From contig NZ_JAFMZZ010000001.1 in assembly GCF_017356245.1 (NCBI RefSeq), forward strand, positions 2,588,695-2,652,694: a stretch of DNA of 64,000 nucleotides. Direction: 5' to 3'. A program made the position numbers and the translations under genes. The stretch is from Bordetella petrii. GTDB taxonomy: Bacteria > Pseudomonadota > Gammaproteobacteria > Burkholderiales > Burkholderiaceae_B. Positions 26,132-36,161 of this stretch are shown piece by piece; within the stretch, counting starts at the first letter, position 1; each line of letters opens with the position of its first letter. The notes beneath the pieces were generated by a model. That model was not told where the DNA came from. It did not search any database and saw only the letters and a list, made by a program, of their open reading frames with translations.

Positions 26132-26515
26132 TCAGCGCAGCGCGTGCCCGCTGGCCAGGCCCAGCGCCGTCAACGCCAGCGACCCCAGCAGGCTGATGGC
26201 CGCATAGCCCAGCGCGGGCGCATAGGCCCCGCGTTCGAGCATGCCCACGGTTTCGGCCGAGAACGTCGAGAACGTGGTCAACCCCCCCAGGAAGCCCGTG
26301 ACCGCCGCCAGGCGGATCCATTGCGGCCACTCGGGATGCGCCAGCAGTACGGCCAGCGCCAGCCCGATCAGGTAGCCGCCCGCCAGGTTGACCAGCAGCG
26401 TGCCCCAGGGCCATGCCGAGTTCAGCCACAACCCCGCCAGCCAGCGGGCGCAGGCGCCCAGCGCGGCGCCGATGGCCACGGCGAGGAAGTTGAGCGGGAT
26501 CAGTGTCTGGGTCAT
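26132..26515 (-). CDS. crcB: Fluoride channel CrcB/Fluc
   Basis: Small dual-topology membrane channel that lets toxic fluoride leave the cell. The product is 127 residues with four hydrophobic segments. Family motifs are visible: IGAALGACARWLAGLW, GTLLVNLAGGYLIG and the pore signature GFLGGLTTFSTFS. A single copy is expected to form a homodimer. The 62 bp before the start hold a Fur-type box for the divergent operon and no sign of a fluoride riboswitch. It converges on hpnE with a 21-bp gap. Confidence 0.93.
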   Translation of the reverse strand: MTQTLIPLNFLAVAIGAALGACARWLAGLWLNSAWPWGTLLVNLAGGYLIGLALAVLLAHPEWPQWIRLAAVTGFLGGLTTFSTFSAETVGMLERGAYAPALGYAAISLLGSLALTALGLASGHALR

Positions 26516-26522
26516 GATTTTT

Positions 26523-26537
26523 TGAGATTCATTCTCA
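26523..26537 (+). promoter_or_regulatory. Putative Fur box
   Basis: TGAGATT-C-ATTCTCA matches the 7-1-7 Fur consensus (TGATAAT-N-ATTATCA) at 11 of 14 positions and is itself nearly symmetric. An overlapping AT-rich dyad (TCATTTAAATGATAG) extends it rightwards to about 26546. It lies 40 bp before the PepSY gene and directly before crcB, in a local AT-rich island. Confidence 0.65.
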
Positions 26538-26577
26538 TTTAAATGATAGAATCCGCAGCCTTGACCCGTAATGTCTC

Positions 26578-27207
26578 ATGGACGGCAAACTTTCTTCGCG
26601 TCGACGGGCCTATTGGCTCAAGACACTGCATCAATGGCACTGGATCAGTTCAGCATTATGCCTGCTGGGCATGCTGTTGTTCGCTGTTACCGGCCTGACC
26701 CTGAACAATGCCGCGCTGATCGATGCGAGCCCCACGGTGACCACCCGCCAGGCGCAGTTGCCGCCCGCCCTGCTCGGCCAGCTCAAGGCCGCCGGCAACA
26801 ACACCAGGCATGCCGCCGTGCCGGCGCCCGTGGCCCAGTGGCTGGATAGCGAACTGGATGCGCAGGTGGCCGGCCGCGCGCCCGAGTGGTCGCCCGACGA
26901 ACTGTATGTCTCGCTGCCGCGCGCCGGCGGCGATGCCTGGCTATCCGTCGACCTGGCCGACGGCGCCGTCGAATACGAACGCACCGACCGCGGCTGGGTG
27001 GCCTACCTGAACGACCTGCACAAGGGCCGCCATACCGGCGCCGCCTGGAGCTGGTTCCTGGATGTGTTCGCGGTGGCCTGTCTGGTGTTTTCGCTGACAG
27101 GGCTGGTGCTGCTGCAAATGCATGCCGGCCAGCGGGCCGCGACCTGGCCCATGGTGGGGCTGGGGCTGCTGATCCCGCTGGTGCTGGCCCTGCTGTTCAT
27201 CCATTGA
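26578..27207 (+). CDS. PepSY-associated transmembrane protein
   Basis: A 209-residue inner-membrane protein of the PepSY_TM group. There is one membrane segment near the N-terminus (LHQWHWISSALCLLGMLLFA), a periplasmic domain of roughly 110 residues, then two more segments (FLDVFAVACLVFSLTGLVLL and the C-terminal GLGLLIPLVLALLFI). Conserved histidines flank the membrane (LHQWHW and LHKGRHTG) and could bind heme, which would make it an electron carrier; that is inferred. It is first of a five-gene unit (gaps 7-25 bp) preceded by a Fur-type box, so iron limitation probably induces it. Confidence 0.82.
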   Translation: MDGKLSSRRRAYWLKTLHQWHWISSALCLLGMLLFAVTGLTLNNAALIDASPTVTTRQAQLPPALLGQLKAAGNNTRHAAVPAPVAQWLDSELDAQVAGRAPEWSPDELYVSLPRAGGDAWLSVDLADGAVEYERTDRGWVAYLNDLHKGRHTGAAWSWFLDVFAVACLVFSLTGLVLLQMHAGQRAATWPMVGLGLLIPLVLALLFIH

Positions 27208-27229
27208 AGACCGCAAGCCTGGAGATTTC

Positions 27230-27745
27230 ATGCGCAAGCTGCTGCTGTCGGCCCTGCTGGCCGGCCTGATCGCCCGGACGGCCCAGGCCGCCGACCTGGG
27301 GGTCAATATCGAGATACCCCGCCTGGACGTGGCCGAATACCACCGCCCCTACGTGGCGATCTGGCTCGAAAATCCCGACCACAGCGTGGTGGCCGACCTG
27401 GCCGTCTGGTATGACGTGGCCAAGAAGAACAACGAAGGCGCGGAATGGCTGAAGGACATGCGCCAGTGGTGGCGCCGCAGCGGCCGCAACCAGCAGTTCC
27501 CGGTGGACGGCGTCAGCGGCGCCACCCGCCCCGCCGGCAGGCACGAACTGGCTTTCGCCGGCGGCGCCAAGCCGCTGGCCGACCTGAAACCCGGCCGCTA
27601 TGCCGTAGTGGTGGAAGCCGCCCGCGAAGTGGGCGGGCGCGAACTGGTGCGCGTGCCGTTCGATTGGCCGCCCGCCCAGGCCGGACAACTGTCGGCCAGC
27701 GGCGAGCACGAGCTCGGCGCCATCGCCGTGACCCTGAAACCCTGA
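27230..27745 (+). CDS. Exported DUF2271 protein with flavinylation-type motif
   Basis: A 171-residue protein with a Sec signal peptide (MRKLLLSALLAGLIARTAQA) and the DUF2271 domain (RPYVAIWLENPDHSVVADLA). Residues 93-99 read DGVSGAT, the pattern at which ApbE attaches FMN to a Thr in NqrC/RnfG-type proteins; Thr 99 would carry it. An apbE gene two places downstream supports this. The likely role is a periplasmic redox protein that receives electrons through the PepSY membrane protein upstream. Export and motif are seen; flavinylation and acceptor are inferred. Confidence 0.82.
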   Translation: MRKLLLSALLAGLIARTAQAADLGVNIEIPRLDVAEYHRPYVAIWLENPDHSVVADLAVWYDVAKKNNEGAEWLKDMRQWWRRSGRNQQFPVDGVSGATRPAGRHELAFAGGAKPLADLKPGRYAVVVEAAREVGGRELVRVPFDWPPAQAGQLSASGEHELGAIAVTLKP

Positions 27746-27770
27746 CCGCCACTGATTTTCCGGAGCCCCG

Positions 27771-28571
27771 ATGAAAACTGCTGTCCGACTCGCCGCCGCC
27801 CTGGCGCTTGCCCTGCCCGCCGCGGCCCACGCCCATGATCTGTGGATGCTGCCGTCGTCCACCGTGCTGTCCGGCACCGGCAACTGGATCACGGTGGATG
27901 CCGCCGTCAGCAACGACAAGTTCTATTTCAACCACGCGCCCCTGCGCCTGGACAACCTGGTGATCGTGGCCCCCGACGGCAAGCCGGCCGAGGCCCAGAA
28001 CCTCAACAAGGGCAAGCTGCGCAGCACCTTCGACCTGCAGCTCGGCGAAACCGGCACCTACCGCATCGCCGTGGTCAACGACGGCGTGTTCGCCCGCTGG
28101 AAGCAGGACGGCAAGCCCAAGCGCTACTTCGGCCAGCCCGACGGGCTGGCGGCCGCCGTGCCCGCCGACGCGCAAGACCTGGAGATCTCGCAGAGCCTGG
28201 GCCGCGTGGAAACCTTCGCCACCGCGGGCAAGCCCAGCCAGGTGCGGCCCGTGGGCAAGGGCCTGGAACTGGTGCCGGTCACCCATCCCAACGACCTGTA
28301 TGCGGGCGAAACCGCCACGTTCCAGATGATGCTCGACGGCCAGCCCGCCGCCGGGCTCGAGCTGACCATCGTGCCGGGCGGTAGCCGCTACCGCGACAAG
28401 GTCGGCGAAATCGAAGTGCGCACCGGCCAGGACGGCAAATTCCAGGTGCAATGGCCGCAGCCCGGCCTGTACTGGGTGCAAGCGCGCGCCGAAGACGGCA
28501 AGACCACCGTGCCGAAGGCCGCCAAGCGCCGCCTGTCGTACGCGGCCACGCTGGAAGTGCTGCAGCCGTAG
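27771..28571 (+). CDS. Exported DUF4198 protein
   Basis: A 266-residue periplasmic protein. The signal peptide ends at AHAHDLW, the typical opening of DUF4198 (His-Asp-Leu-Trp just after cleavage). The rest is beta-rich, ending in a C-terminal beta-sandwich domain (AGLELTIVPGGSRYRDKVGE, PGLYWVQARAEDG). DUF4198 members sit in metal-uptake neighbourhoods and resemble NikK-type components; the His after cleavage may bind metal. It lies between the DUF2271 and apbE genes in the Fur-preceded unit. The exact role is unknown. Confidence 0.8.
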   Translation: MKTAVRLAAALALALPAAAHAHDLWMLPSSTVLSGTGNWITVDAAVSNDKFYFNHAPLRLDNLVIVAPDGKPAEAQNLNKGKLRSTFDLQLGETGTYRIAVVNDGVFARWKQDGKPKRYFGQPDGLAAAVPADAQDLEISQSLGRVETFATAGKPSQVRPVGKGLELVPVTHPNDLYAGETATFQMMLDGQPAAGLELTIVPGGSRYRDKVGEIEVRTGQDGKFQVQWPQPGLYWVQARAEDGKTTVPKAAKRRLSYAATLEVLQP

Positions 28572-28587
28572 GGCGCCGCGCGGTTCC

Positions 28588-29544
28588 ATGGCTGTTCTTT
28601 CCCCGCATTCGCCGGCCGCGGTGGCCGGCGCCACCATGGGCACGACCTGGTCGGCCCGGCTGGCCCTGCCGCCGGGCCTGGCGGCGGACGCGGCGCGCGC
28701 CGCCATCCAGCAGGCGCTGGACGACGTGGTCGCGCAAATGAGCACCTGGGACGCATCCTCTGACCTGTCGCGCTACAACCGTGCGGCGGCGGGCTGGCAG
28801 GCGCTGCCCGGCGACTGTTTCCACGTGCTGCGGCATGCGCTGCAGCTGGCCGCCGATACCGGCGGCGCATACGATCCCACCATCGGCCCGCTGGTCAACG
28901 CGTGGGGCTTCGGCCCCCCGCCGCACGCCAGCGAGCCGCCCTCGGCGGGCGCCATCCAGGCTTTGCGCCAGCGCTGCGGCTGGCGGCGCATCCGCCTGGA
29001 CGACGCCGGCCGCCGCGCATGGCAGCCGGGCGGCGCGTATCTGGACTTGTCGGCCATCGCCAAGGGCTACGGCGTGGATCGTGCCGCGCGCGCCCTGGAC
29101 GACGCGGGCGCTGCGCATTACCTGGTGGAAGTGGGCGGCGAACTGCGCGCGCGCGGGCAGCGGCCCGACGGCCAGCCCTGGCGCGTGGCCATCGAAGTGC
29201 CCGACGGCAGCGACGACCATGCGCTGGCGCTGGCCCTGCGGGGCCGCAGCATCGCCACGTCGGGCGACTACCGCCGCTATCGCGACAACGCCGGCCGCCG
29301 CTACGCGCATACGCTGGACCCGCGCACCGGCCAGCCGGTAGACAACGGCGTGGCCTCGGTCACCGTGGTGCACGACGGCTGCATGCAGGCCGATGCGCTG
29401 GCCACGGCGCTGACCGTGCTGGGCGAACGCGACGGCCTGGCCTACGCGCGCCGGCACGATCTGGCGGCGCTCTTCATTGTGCGCGACAGGCAGCACTTGC
29501 GGCTGGCCGCCAGCGACGCCTTCGCGGCCCTGGCAACGGCCTGA
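28588..29544 (+). CDS. apbE: FAD:protein FMN transferase ApbE
   Basis: Transfers FMN from FAD to a Thr of target proteins. The product is 318 residues. Motifs: GATMGTTW near the start, YDPTIGPLVNAWGFG, DLSAIAKGYGVDRAA, the FAD-binding VEVGGELRARG, SGDYRRY, HTLDPRTGQPV and the metal/catalytic region MQADALATALTVLG. Most ApbE proteins are exported lipoproteins, but this one begins MAVLSPHSPAAVAGATMGT without a signal peptide, and only 16 bp separate it from the previous stop, so no longer start fits. Either it works in the cytoplasm or export uses another route. The adjacent DUF2271 protein is the obvious client. Confidence 0.92.
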   Translation: MAVLSPHSPAAVAGATMGTTWSARLALPPGLAADAARAAIQQALDDVVAQMSTWDASSDLSRYNRAAAGWQALPGDCFHVLRHALQLAADTGGAYDPTIGPLVNAWGFGPPPHASEPPSAGAIQALRQRCGWRRIRLDDAGRRAWQPGGAYLDLSAIAKGYGVDRAARALDDAGAAHYLVEVGGELRARGQRPDGQPWRVAIEVPDGSDDHALALALRGRSIATSGDYRRYRDNAGRRYAHTLDPRTGQPVDNGVASVTVVHDGCMQADALATALTVLGERDGLAYARRHDLAALFIVRDRQHLRLAASDAFAALATA

Positions 29545-29551
29545 CCCCGGC

Positions 29552-30931
29552 ATGACTCTTCGCCTGGCCGCCGCCTGCTGCGCCATCGCCGTGTGGCTGC
29601 TGCTGTGCCTGTGGGCGCGGCGCCGGGCCCGGCAGCGCGCGGCCGCGCAGGCCCGGGCCGCGCATGCGCTGCGCGCGCCCAGCGACGGCCGGACCATACT
29701 GGTGGCCCACGCCAGCCAGACCGGCCAGGCCGAGGCGCTGGCCCGCCAGACCGCCGAATCGCTGCGGCTGGGCGGCCTGCAGGCCCGCGTGGCGGCGCTG
29801 GGCCAGTTGGACCTGGCCGCACTGCGCGGCTACCCGCGCCTGCTGGTGGTGGCCAGCACCTATGGCGAAGGCGACCCGCCGGACAACGCCGCCGCCTTCG
29901 CCGACAGCCTGATGGCCCTGGACGGCGCCGGGGCGCCCCTGCTGGACAGCCTGGGGTATGCGGTGCTGGCGCTGGGCGACAGCAGCTACCGCCATTTCTG
30001 CGGCTTCGGCCGCCGGCTCGATGCCTGGCTGCGCGGGCGCGGCGCCACGCCGCTGTTCGACCGGGTCGAGGCGGACAACGCCGACCCGGCCGCCTTGCGG
30101 CACTGGCAGCATCATCTGGGCCTGCTGGCCGGCCGCGCCGACCTGCCCGACTGGGAAACGCCCGCCTACCAGCCCTGGCGGCTGGCGCGGCGCACGCTGC
30201 TGAACCCCGGCAGCCAGGGCGGCCCCTGCTTTCACCTGGTGCTGGATCCGCCCGATGGCGGCGCGCCCGCGTGGCAGGCCGGCGATATTGCCGAAGTCGG
30301 CCCGCGCGACCGGCGCGGCGGCGCCCTGCTGCCGCATCGCGAATACTCGGTGGCCTCGCTGCCCGCGGATGGCGGCGTGCACTTGCTGGTACGGCAGATG
30401 CGCGGCGCCGACGGCCGCCTGGGCCTGGGCAGCGGCTGGCTGACCCGCACCGCGCAGGTGGGCGACCTGATCGACCTGCGCCTGCGCGCCAACGCCAATT
30501 TCCACCCGCCGGGCGATGCGCGCCCGCTGCTGCTGATAGGCAACGGCACCGGGCTGGCCGGGCTGCGCGCGCTGCTCAAGGCGCGCATCGCCGCGGGCCA
30601 TTTCCGTAACTGGCTGGTATTCGGCGAACGCCAGGCCGCGCACGACTGGTTCCACCGCGAAGAAATCGCGGGCTGGCTGGCGCAGGGCCGACTGCAGCGC
30701 CTGGACGCCGTGTTCTCGCGCGACACGCCGGCGCGGCGCTACGTGCAGCACGCGCTGCTGGACGCCGCCGACAGCGTGCGCGGCTGGGTGGAAGAAGGCG
30801 CAAGCATCTACATTTGCGGCAGCCTGCAGGGCATGGCCCAGGGCGTGGACGACGCCCTGGCGCAGATACTGGGCGCGGAACCCCTGGCCGCGCTGCGGCG
30901 CGCCGGCCGCTACCGCCGCGACGTGTATTGA
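29552..30931 (+). CDS. Membrane-anchored NADPH flavodoxin/ferredoxin-reductase-type flavoprotein
   Basis: A 459-residue protein like the sulfite reductase alpha subunit / CPR family. An N-terminal membrane anchor (residues about 5-22, AAACCAIAVWLLLCLW) is followed by Arg-rich residues that keep the rest in the cytosol. Then comes a flavodoxin domain (ILVAHASQTGQAEALA, VVASTYGEGDPPDN, LGDSSYRHFCGFG), then the FAD-binding part (HREYSVASLP) and the NADPH part (LLLIGNGTGLAGLRALL, IYICGSLQGMAQGV), ending in the family-typical RRDVY. It would draw electrons from NADPH and deliver them to the membrane, most likely to the PepSY protein of the same operon. The start at 29552 is 7 bp after apbE. Confidence 0.87.
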   Translation: MTLRLAAACCAIAVWLLLCLWARRRARQRAAAQARAAHALRAPSDGRTILVAHASQTGQAEALARQTAESLRLGGLQARVAALGQLDLAALRGYPRLLVVASTYGEGDPPDNAAAFADSLMALDGAGAPLLDSLGYAVLALGDSSYRHFCGFGRRLDAWLRGRGATPLFDRVEADNADPAALRHWQHHLGLLAGRADLPDWETPAYQPWRLARRTLLNPGSQGGPCFHLVLDPPDGGAPAWQAGDIAEVGPRDRRGGALLPHREYSVASLPADGGVHLLVRQMRGADGRLGLGSGWLTRTAQVGDLIDLRLRANANFHPPGDARPLLLIGNGTGLAGLRALLKARIAAGHFRNWLVFGERQAAHDWFHREEIAGWLAQGRLQRLDAVFSRDTPARRYVQHALLDAADSVRGWVEEGASIYICGSLQGMAQGVDDALAQILGAEPLAALRRAGRYRRDVY

Positions 30932-30944
30932 ACGCTGAACGCGA

Positions 30945-30980
30945 CAGTGCCCCGGTCCGCATCGCACGGCCGGGGCACTG
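30945..30980 (+). terminator. Hairpin after the flavoprotein gene
   Basis: Perfect 11-bp stem CAGTGCCCCGG / CCGGGGCACTG with a 14-nt loop, 14 nt after the stop. Only ATTGTT follows, so it is a weak intrinsic terminator or an mRNA-end stabiliser. Confidence 0.5.
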
Positions 30981-30990
30981 ATTGTTGCCA

Positions 30991-31021
30991 GGTGTCAGGC
31001 TCCCGAAGGGTGCCTGACACC
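30991..31021 (+). repeat. Dispersed 31-nt hairpin repeat, copy 2
   Basis: Arms GGTGTCAGGC / GCCTGACACC with a T-T mismatch, inner stem CCC/GGG and loop GAA. Compared with copies 1 and 3 the arm differs at two positions, and both changes are matched in the opposite arm. It lies between two convergent genes. Confidence 0.88.
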
Positions 31022-31069
31022 GTAAAGTCGAGACAGTCGCCGCCCACTTCGCAGCCATCTCAGTCGTAC

Positions 31070-31100
31070 GGTGTCTGACACCCTGCGGGAGTCAGACACC
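31070..31100 (+). repeat. Dispersed 31-nt hairpin repeat, copy 3
   Basis: Identical to copy 1 (arms GGTGTCTGAC / GTCAGACACC). It ends 10 bp after the clpB stop on the opposite strand and could act as a transcript end for clpB. Copy 2 is 48 bp away. Confidence 0.9.
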
Positions 31101-31110
31101 GGGCGCACGC

Positions 31111-33705
<2,595 letters not shown>

Positions 33706-34031
33706 GGTGGTCGTTAGGCTTGATGGGGAGCCTGACCGGCGACGTCGCGGCTGGCTCGATAACTTGCATGTGCGGACACAGCGGAGTTTTTCAAGACCTT
33801 GGCGCCATCAGGGGGATGCGTGGCGCGCAAGCAACATCCGCATCACGGCGCATGGCGCGATGCCATTGCAGCAGCATAGTCCTATCGATCCGGCAGTGCT
33901 ACCACAGAACGGGGCAAAACAGGAAAACGGCTACACCGATCCCTATCCCCCAAGGAATACAATAGGGATTCATCATTAATTGCCGCCAGGCACTGGCTCG
34001 CGTATGAGCTTGAGCGGCATCAAGGTAAATC
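33706..34031. promoter_or_regulatory. clpB-fnr divergent regulatory region with dyad
   Basis: This 326-bp stretch between divergent clpB and fnr has no gene. The 8-bp dyad ATCCCTAT (33939-33946) / ATAGGGAT (33962-33969), with 15 bp between arms, brackets a TACAAT -10-like box (33958-33963) about 70 bp before the fnr start. A regulator binding there would control fnr. I find no full TTGAT-N4-ATCAA FNR box. Confidence 0.45.
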
Positions 34032-34760
34032 ATGCAAAAACGTGTCCCTTTACCGCCGGAAGCCCCGAACTGCTCGACTTGCATGCTGGGCCATGTCTGC
34101 ATTCCGGTGGGCATGGCTGCGGCCGACGTCGAACAGCTGGACGAACTCGTGCAAGAGCGCGTCCGGGTCGAAAAAGGCAAATCGCTCTACACCCTGCTGG
34201 ACCCGCTCGACGCGGTATACAGCGTGCGTTACGGCAGTATGAAAACGCAGATCGAAGACGCCGCCGGCCACGTTCAGATCACCGGATTCCACCTGCCGGG
34301 CGAAGTCGTGGGCCTGGACGGCATGCTCGAGGGCAAGCACGTGTCCACCGCCCTGGCAATGGAAGACTCCGAGGTCTGCGTCATCCGCCTGTCGCAGGTC
34401 GACCACGTCGCCAGCCACCTGCCTTCGCTGCAGCACCAGATGCGCCGCCTGATGAGCCGCGAGCTCGGACGCTCGTACCAGATGCTGGCCTCGCTGGGCG
34501 GCATGCGCTCCGAGCAGCGCCTGGCCGCCTTCCTGCTGAACCTGTCGCAGCGCTATGCCGCGCTGGGTTATTCGTCCACCGAATTCGTGCTGCGCATGAG
34601 CCGCGAAGAAATCGGCAATTACCTGGGCCTGACGCTGGAAACCGCCAGCCGCTTGTTTTCGCGATTTGCACGCGAAGGTTTGATCCGTATCAATCAACGT
34701 GAAGTTCGTTTGCTCGATCTGCCGGCCCTGAAGCAACTGCTGGGCCAGGAAACCTGCTGA
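34032..34760 (+). CDS. fnr: Fnr-type oxygen-sensing transcriptional regulator
   Basis: Crp/Fnr-family regulator for low-oxygen gene expression. The product is 242 residues. Four cysteines fit [4Fe-4S] binding as in Fnr: Cys 14, 17 and 23 (NCSTCMLGHVCIP) plus Cys 116 (SEVCVIR). A cyclic-nucleotide-like fold follows (ITGFHLPGEVVGLDGML), a dimer helix, then the helix-turn-helix SREEIGNYLGLTLETASRL with the Fnr-type Glu-x-x-Ser-Arg DNA-contact residues. ATG 34032 places Cys 14 as expected. A secreted-hydrolase gene starts 14 bp after its stop. Confidence 0.93.
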   Translation: MQKRVPLPPEAPNCSTCMLGHVCIPVGMAAADVEQLDELVQERVRVEKGKSLYTLLDPLDAVYSVRYGSMKTQIEDAAGHVQITGFHLPGEVVGLDGMLEGKHVSTALAMEDSEVCVIRLSQVDHVASHLPSLQHQMRRLMSRELGRSYQMLASLGGMRSEQRLAAFLLNLSQRYAALGYSSTEFVLRMSREEIGNYLGLTLETASRLFSRFAREGLIRINQREVRLLDLPALKQLLGQETC

Positions 34761-34774
34761 GCGCCACGCCGCCC

Positions 34775-35926
34775 ATGCCGATGCGCCGTTGCCGCCCGCG
34801 CCCGCCCCGCTGCGCCGCGGCCAGCCTGGCGCTGGCATTGGCGCTGGCGGCGGGCTGGGCGCGCGCGCAAACGCCGCTGCCGCCGCCCTACAACTACGAT
34901 GAGCCGCTGCCCGCGGCGCCGCGTCCGGCGCCCCCGTGGCAAGACCTGGCCCTGGGCGACGCCGAGCATGCATACCGCATGCCGGTGTACGCCAACCGCA
35001 AGCTCGCCGGCCCGCTGGACGACATCCGGCGCGTTATCGTGGTGCTGCACGGCGGCCGCCGCGATGCCCGCCGCTACTACCAGGACATCGACGCCGTCGT
35101 GCAGCGCGACGCCGCGCGCCGGGCCGACACCCTGATCCTGGCGCTGGAATTCCCCACCCCCATCGACGCCGCCTACGCCGGGCGGCCCGCCTGGCGCAAG
35201 GCCAGCTGGGAAAGCGGCGCCCTCAGCGTGCGGGCATCCGGCCGGCCGGCGCCGGTCAGCGCCTTCCAGGTGCTGGACGACGTGCTGCGCCTGCTGGCCG
35301 ACCGCAAGCGCCTGCCGGCGCTGGCCGACATCGTGCTGGCGGGGCATTCCGGCGGGGCGCAGCTGCTGCAGCGCTATGCCGTGCTGAACGATCTGGACGG
35401 CGCCATACGGCGCAACGGGCTGACGCTGCGCTACGTCATCGCCAACGCCCCGTCGTACCTGTACCTGACCAATGAACGGCCGCGCCGCCGCGGCAACGGC
35501 TTCGAGCCCTACGAACGCGGCATTTGCCCAACCTACAACCGGTATCCGTACGGCCCGCAGAACCTGCCCGCCTACGGCGCCGATTCCGACGCGGCCAGCC
35601 TGTATGTGCGCTATGCGGCGCGCGACGTGGTCTACCTGCTGGGCAGCGCCGACAACAACCCCGAAGACCACGGCCTGGACAAGCACTGCGGCGCCGAAGC
35701 CCAGGGCGCCACCCGGCTGTCGCGCGGCCTGGGCTACCTGCGCTACGACCGGCTGCTGGCCAGCCGCGGCGCCCGGCCGGTAAGCCTGCGCCACGAACAC
35801 CAGCAAGTAATGGGGGTGGGGCACGAATCGGCCGCCATGTTCGGTTCGCTATGCGGCACGCGCGCCCTGCTGGGCGACGGCGCCAGCACCGCCGTCAGCG
35901 CGGCGGCCTGCCAGCCCATCGACTGA
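34775..35926 (+). CDS. Secreted alpha/beta-fold hydrolase
   Basis: A 383-residue exported protein. The N-terminus is Arg-rich then hydrophobic (CAAASLALALALAAGWARA) and fits a signal peptide. The core is an alpha/beta hydrolase: RVIVVLHGGRRDARRYY (oxyanion strand), the nucleophile elbow AGHSGGAQ (Ser near residue 193), an Asp region after VVYLLGSADNNPEDHG and a late His (VMGVGHESAAMF). Cysteines near the C-terminus could pair after export. The substrate is unknown; esterase or depolymerase-like activity is possible. Close spacing to fnr (14 bp) suggests co-transcription. Confidence 0.75.
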   Translation: MPMRRCRPRPPRCAAASLALALALAAGWARAQTPLPPPYNYDEPLPAAPRPAPPWQDLALGDAEHAYRMPVYANRKLAGPLDDIRRVIVVLHGGRRDARRYYQDIDAVVQRDAARRADTLILALEFPTPIDAAYAGRPAWRKASWESGALSVRASGRPAPVSAFQVLDDVLRLLADRKRLPALADIVLAGHSGGAQLLQRYAVLNDLDGAIRRNGLTLRYVIANAPSYLYLTNERPRRRGNGFEPYERGICPTYNRYPYGPQNLPAYGADSDAASLYVRYAARDVVYLLGSADNNPEDHGLDKHCGAEAQGATRLSRGLGYLRYDRLLASRGARPVSLRHEHQQVMGVGHESAAMFGSLCGTRALLGDGASTAVSAAACQPID

Positions 35927-35942
35927 TGAAACCGTGATCAGG

Positions 35943-36161
35943 TCAGGGCTTGCCCTGGCGCAGCGGCTGCAACAGGCCCGCCAGGCCGTTGTGATCGAGT
36001 TCGTGCATCAGCGCCAGCAGGCGGCCGATTTCGCCGGGCGGGAAGCCCTTGCGGGCGAACCAGGCCAGGTAGGGTCCGGGCAGGTCGGCGATCAGGCGCC
36101 CCTGGTATTTGCCGTAGGGCATCTCGCGCGTGACCAGCCGTTCAAGGTCTTGCGGATTCAT
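35943..36161 (-). CDS. DUF3820 family small protein
   Basis: A 72-residue protein with the DUF3820 pattern: REMPYGKYQGRLIADLPGPY followed by LAWFARKGFPPGEIGRLL and a Leu-rich helix. Members are annotated as putative quorum-sensing-regulated virulence factors in pseudomonads, but the biochemical role is unknown. I start at ATG 36161, which lies inside the end of the NUDIX gene (20-bp overlap), so the two are probably translationally coupled. Its end lies 16 bp from the stop of the secreted hydrolase gene on the other strand. Confidence 0.82.
   Translation of the reverse strand: MNPQDLERLVTREMPYGKYQGRLIADLPGPYLAWFARKGFPPGEIGRLLALMHELDHNGLAGLLQPLRQGKP

Noticed and set aside
26516..26577. Fluoride riboswitch before crcB
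   Set aside because: The leader is only about 60 nt and AT-rich; it carries a Fur-type box and none of the conserved riboswitch segments.
33706..33735. Possible sigma-32 heat-shock promoter of clpB (CCCCAT)
   Set aside because: The -10-like CCCCAT is present on the clpB strand, but no CTTGAA-like -35 box lies 13-17 bp upstream.
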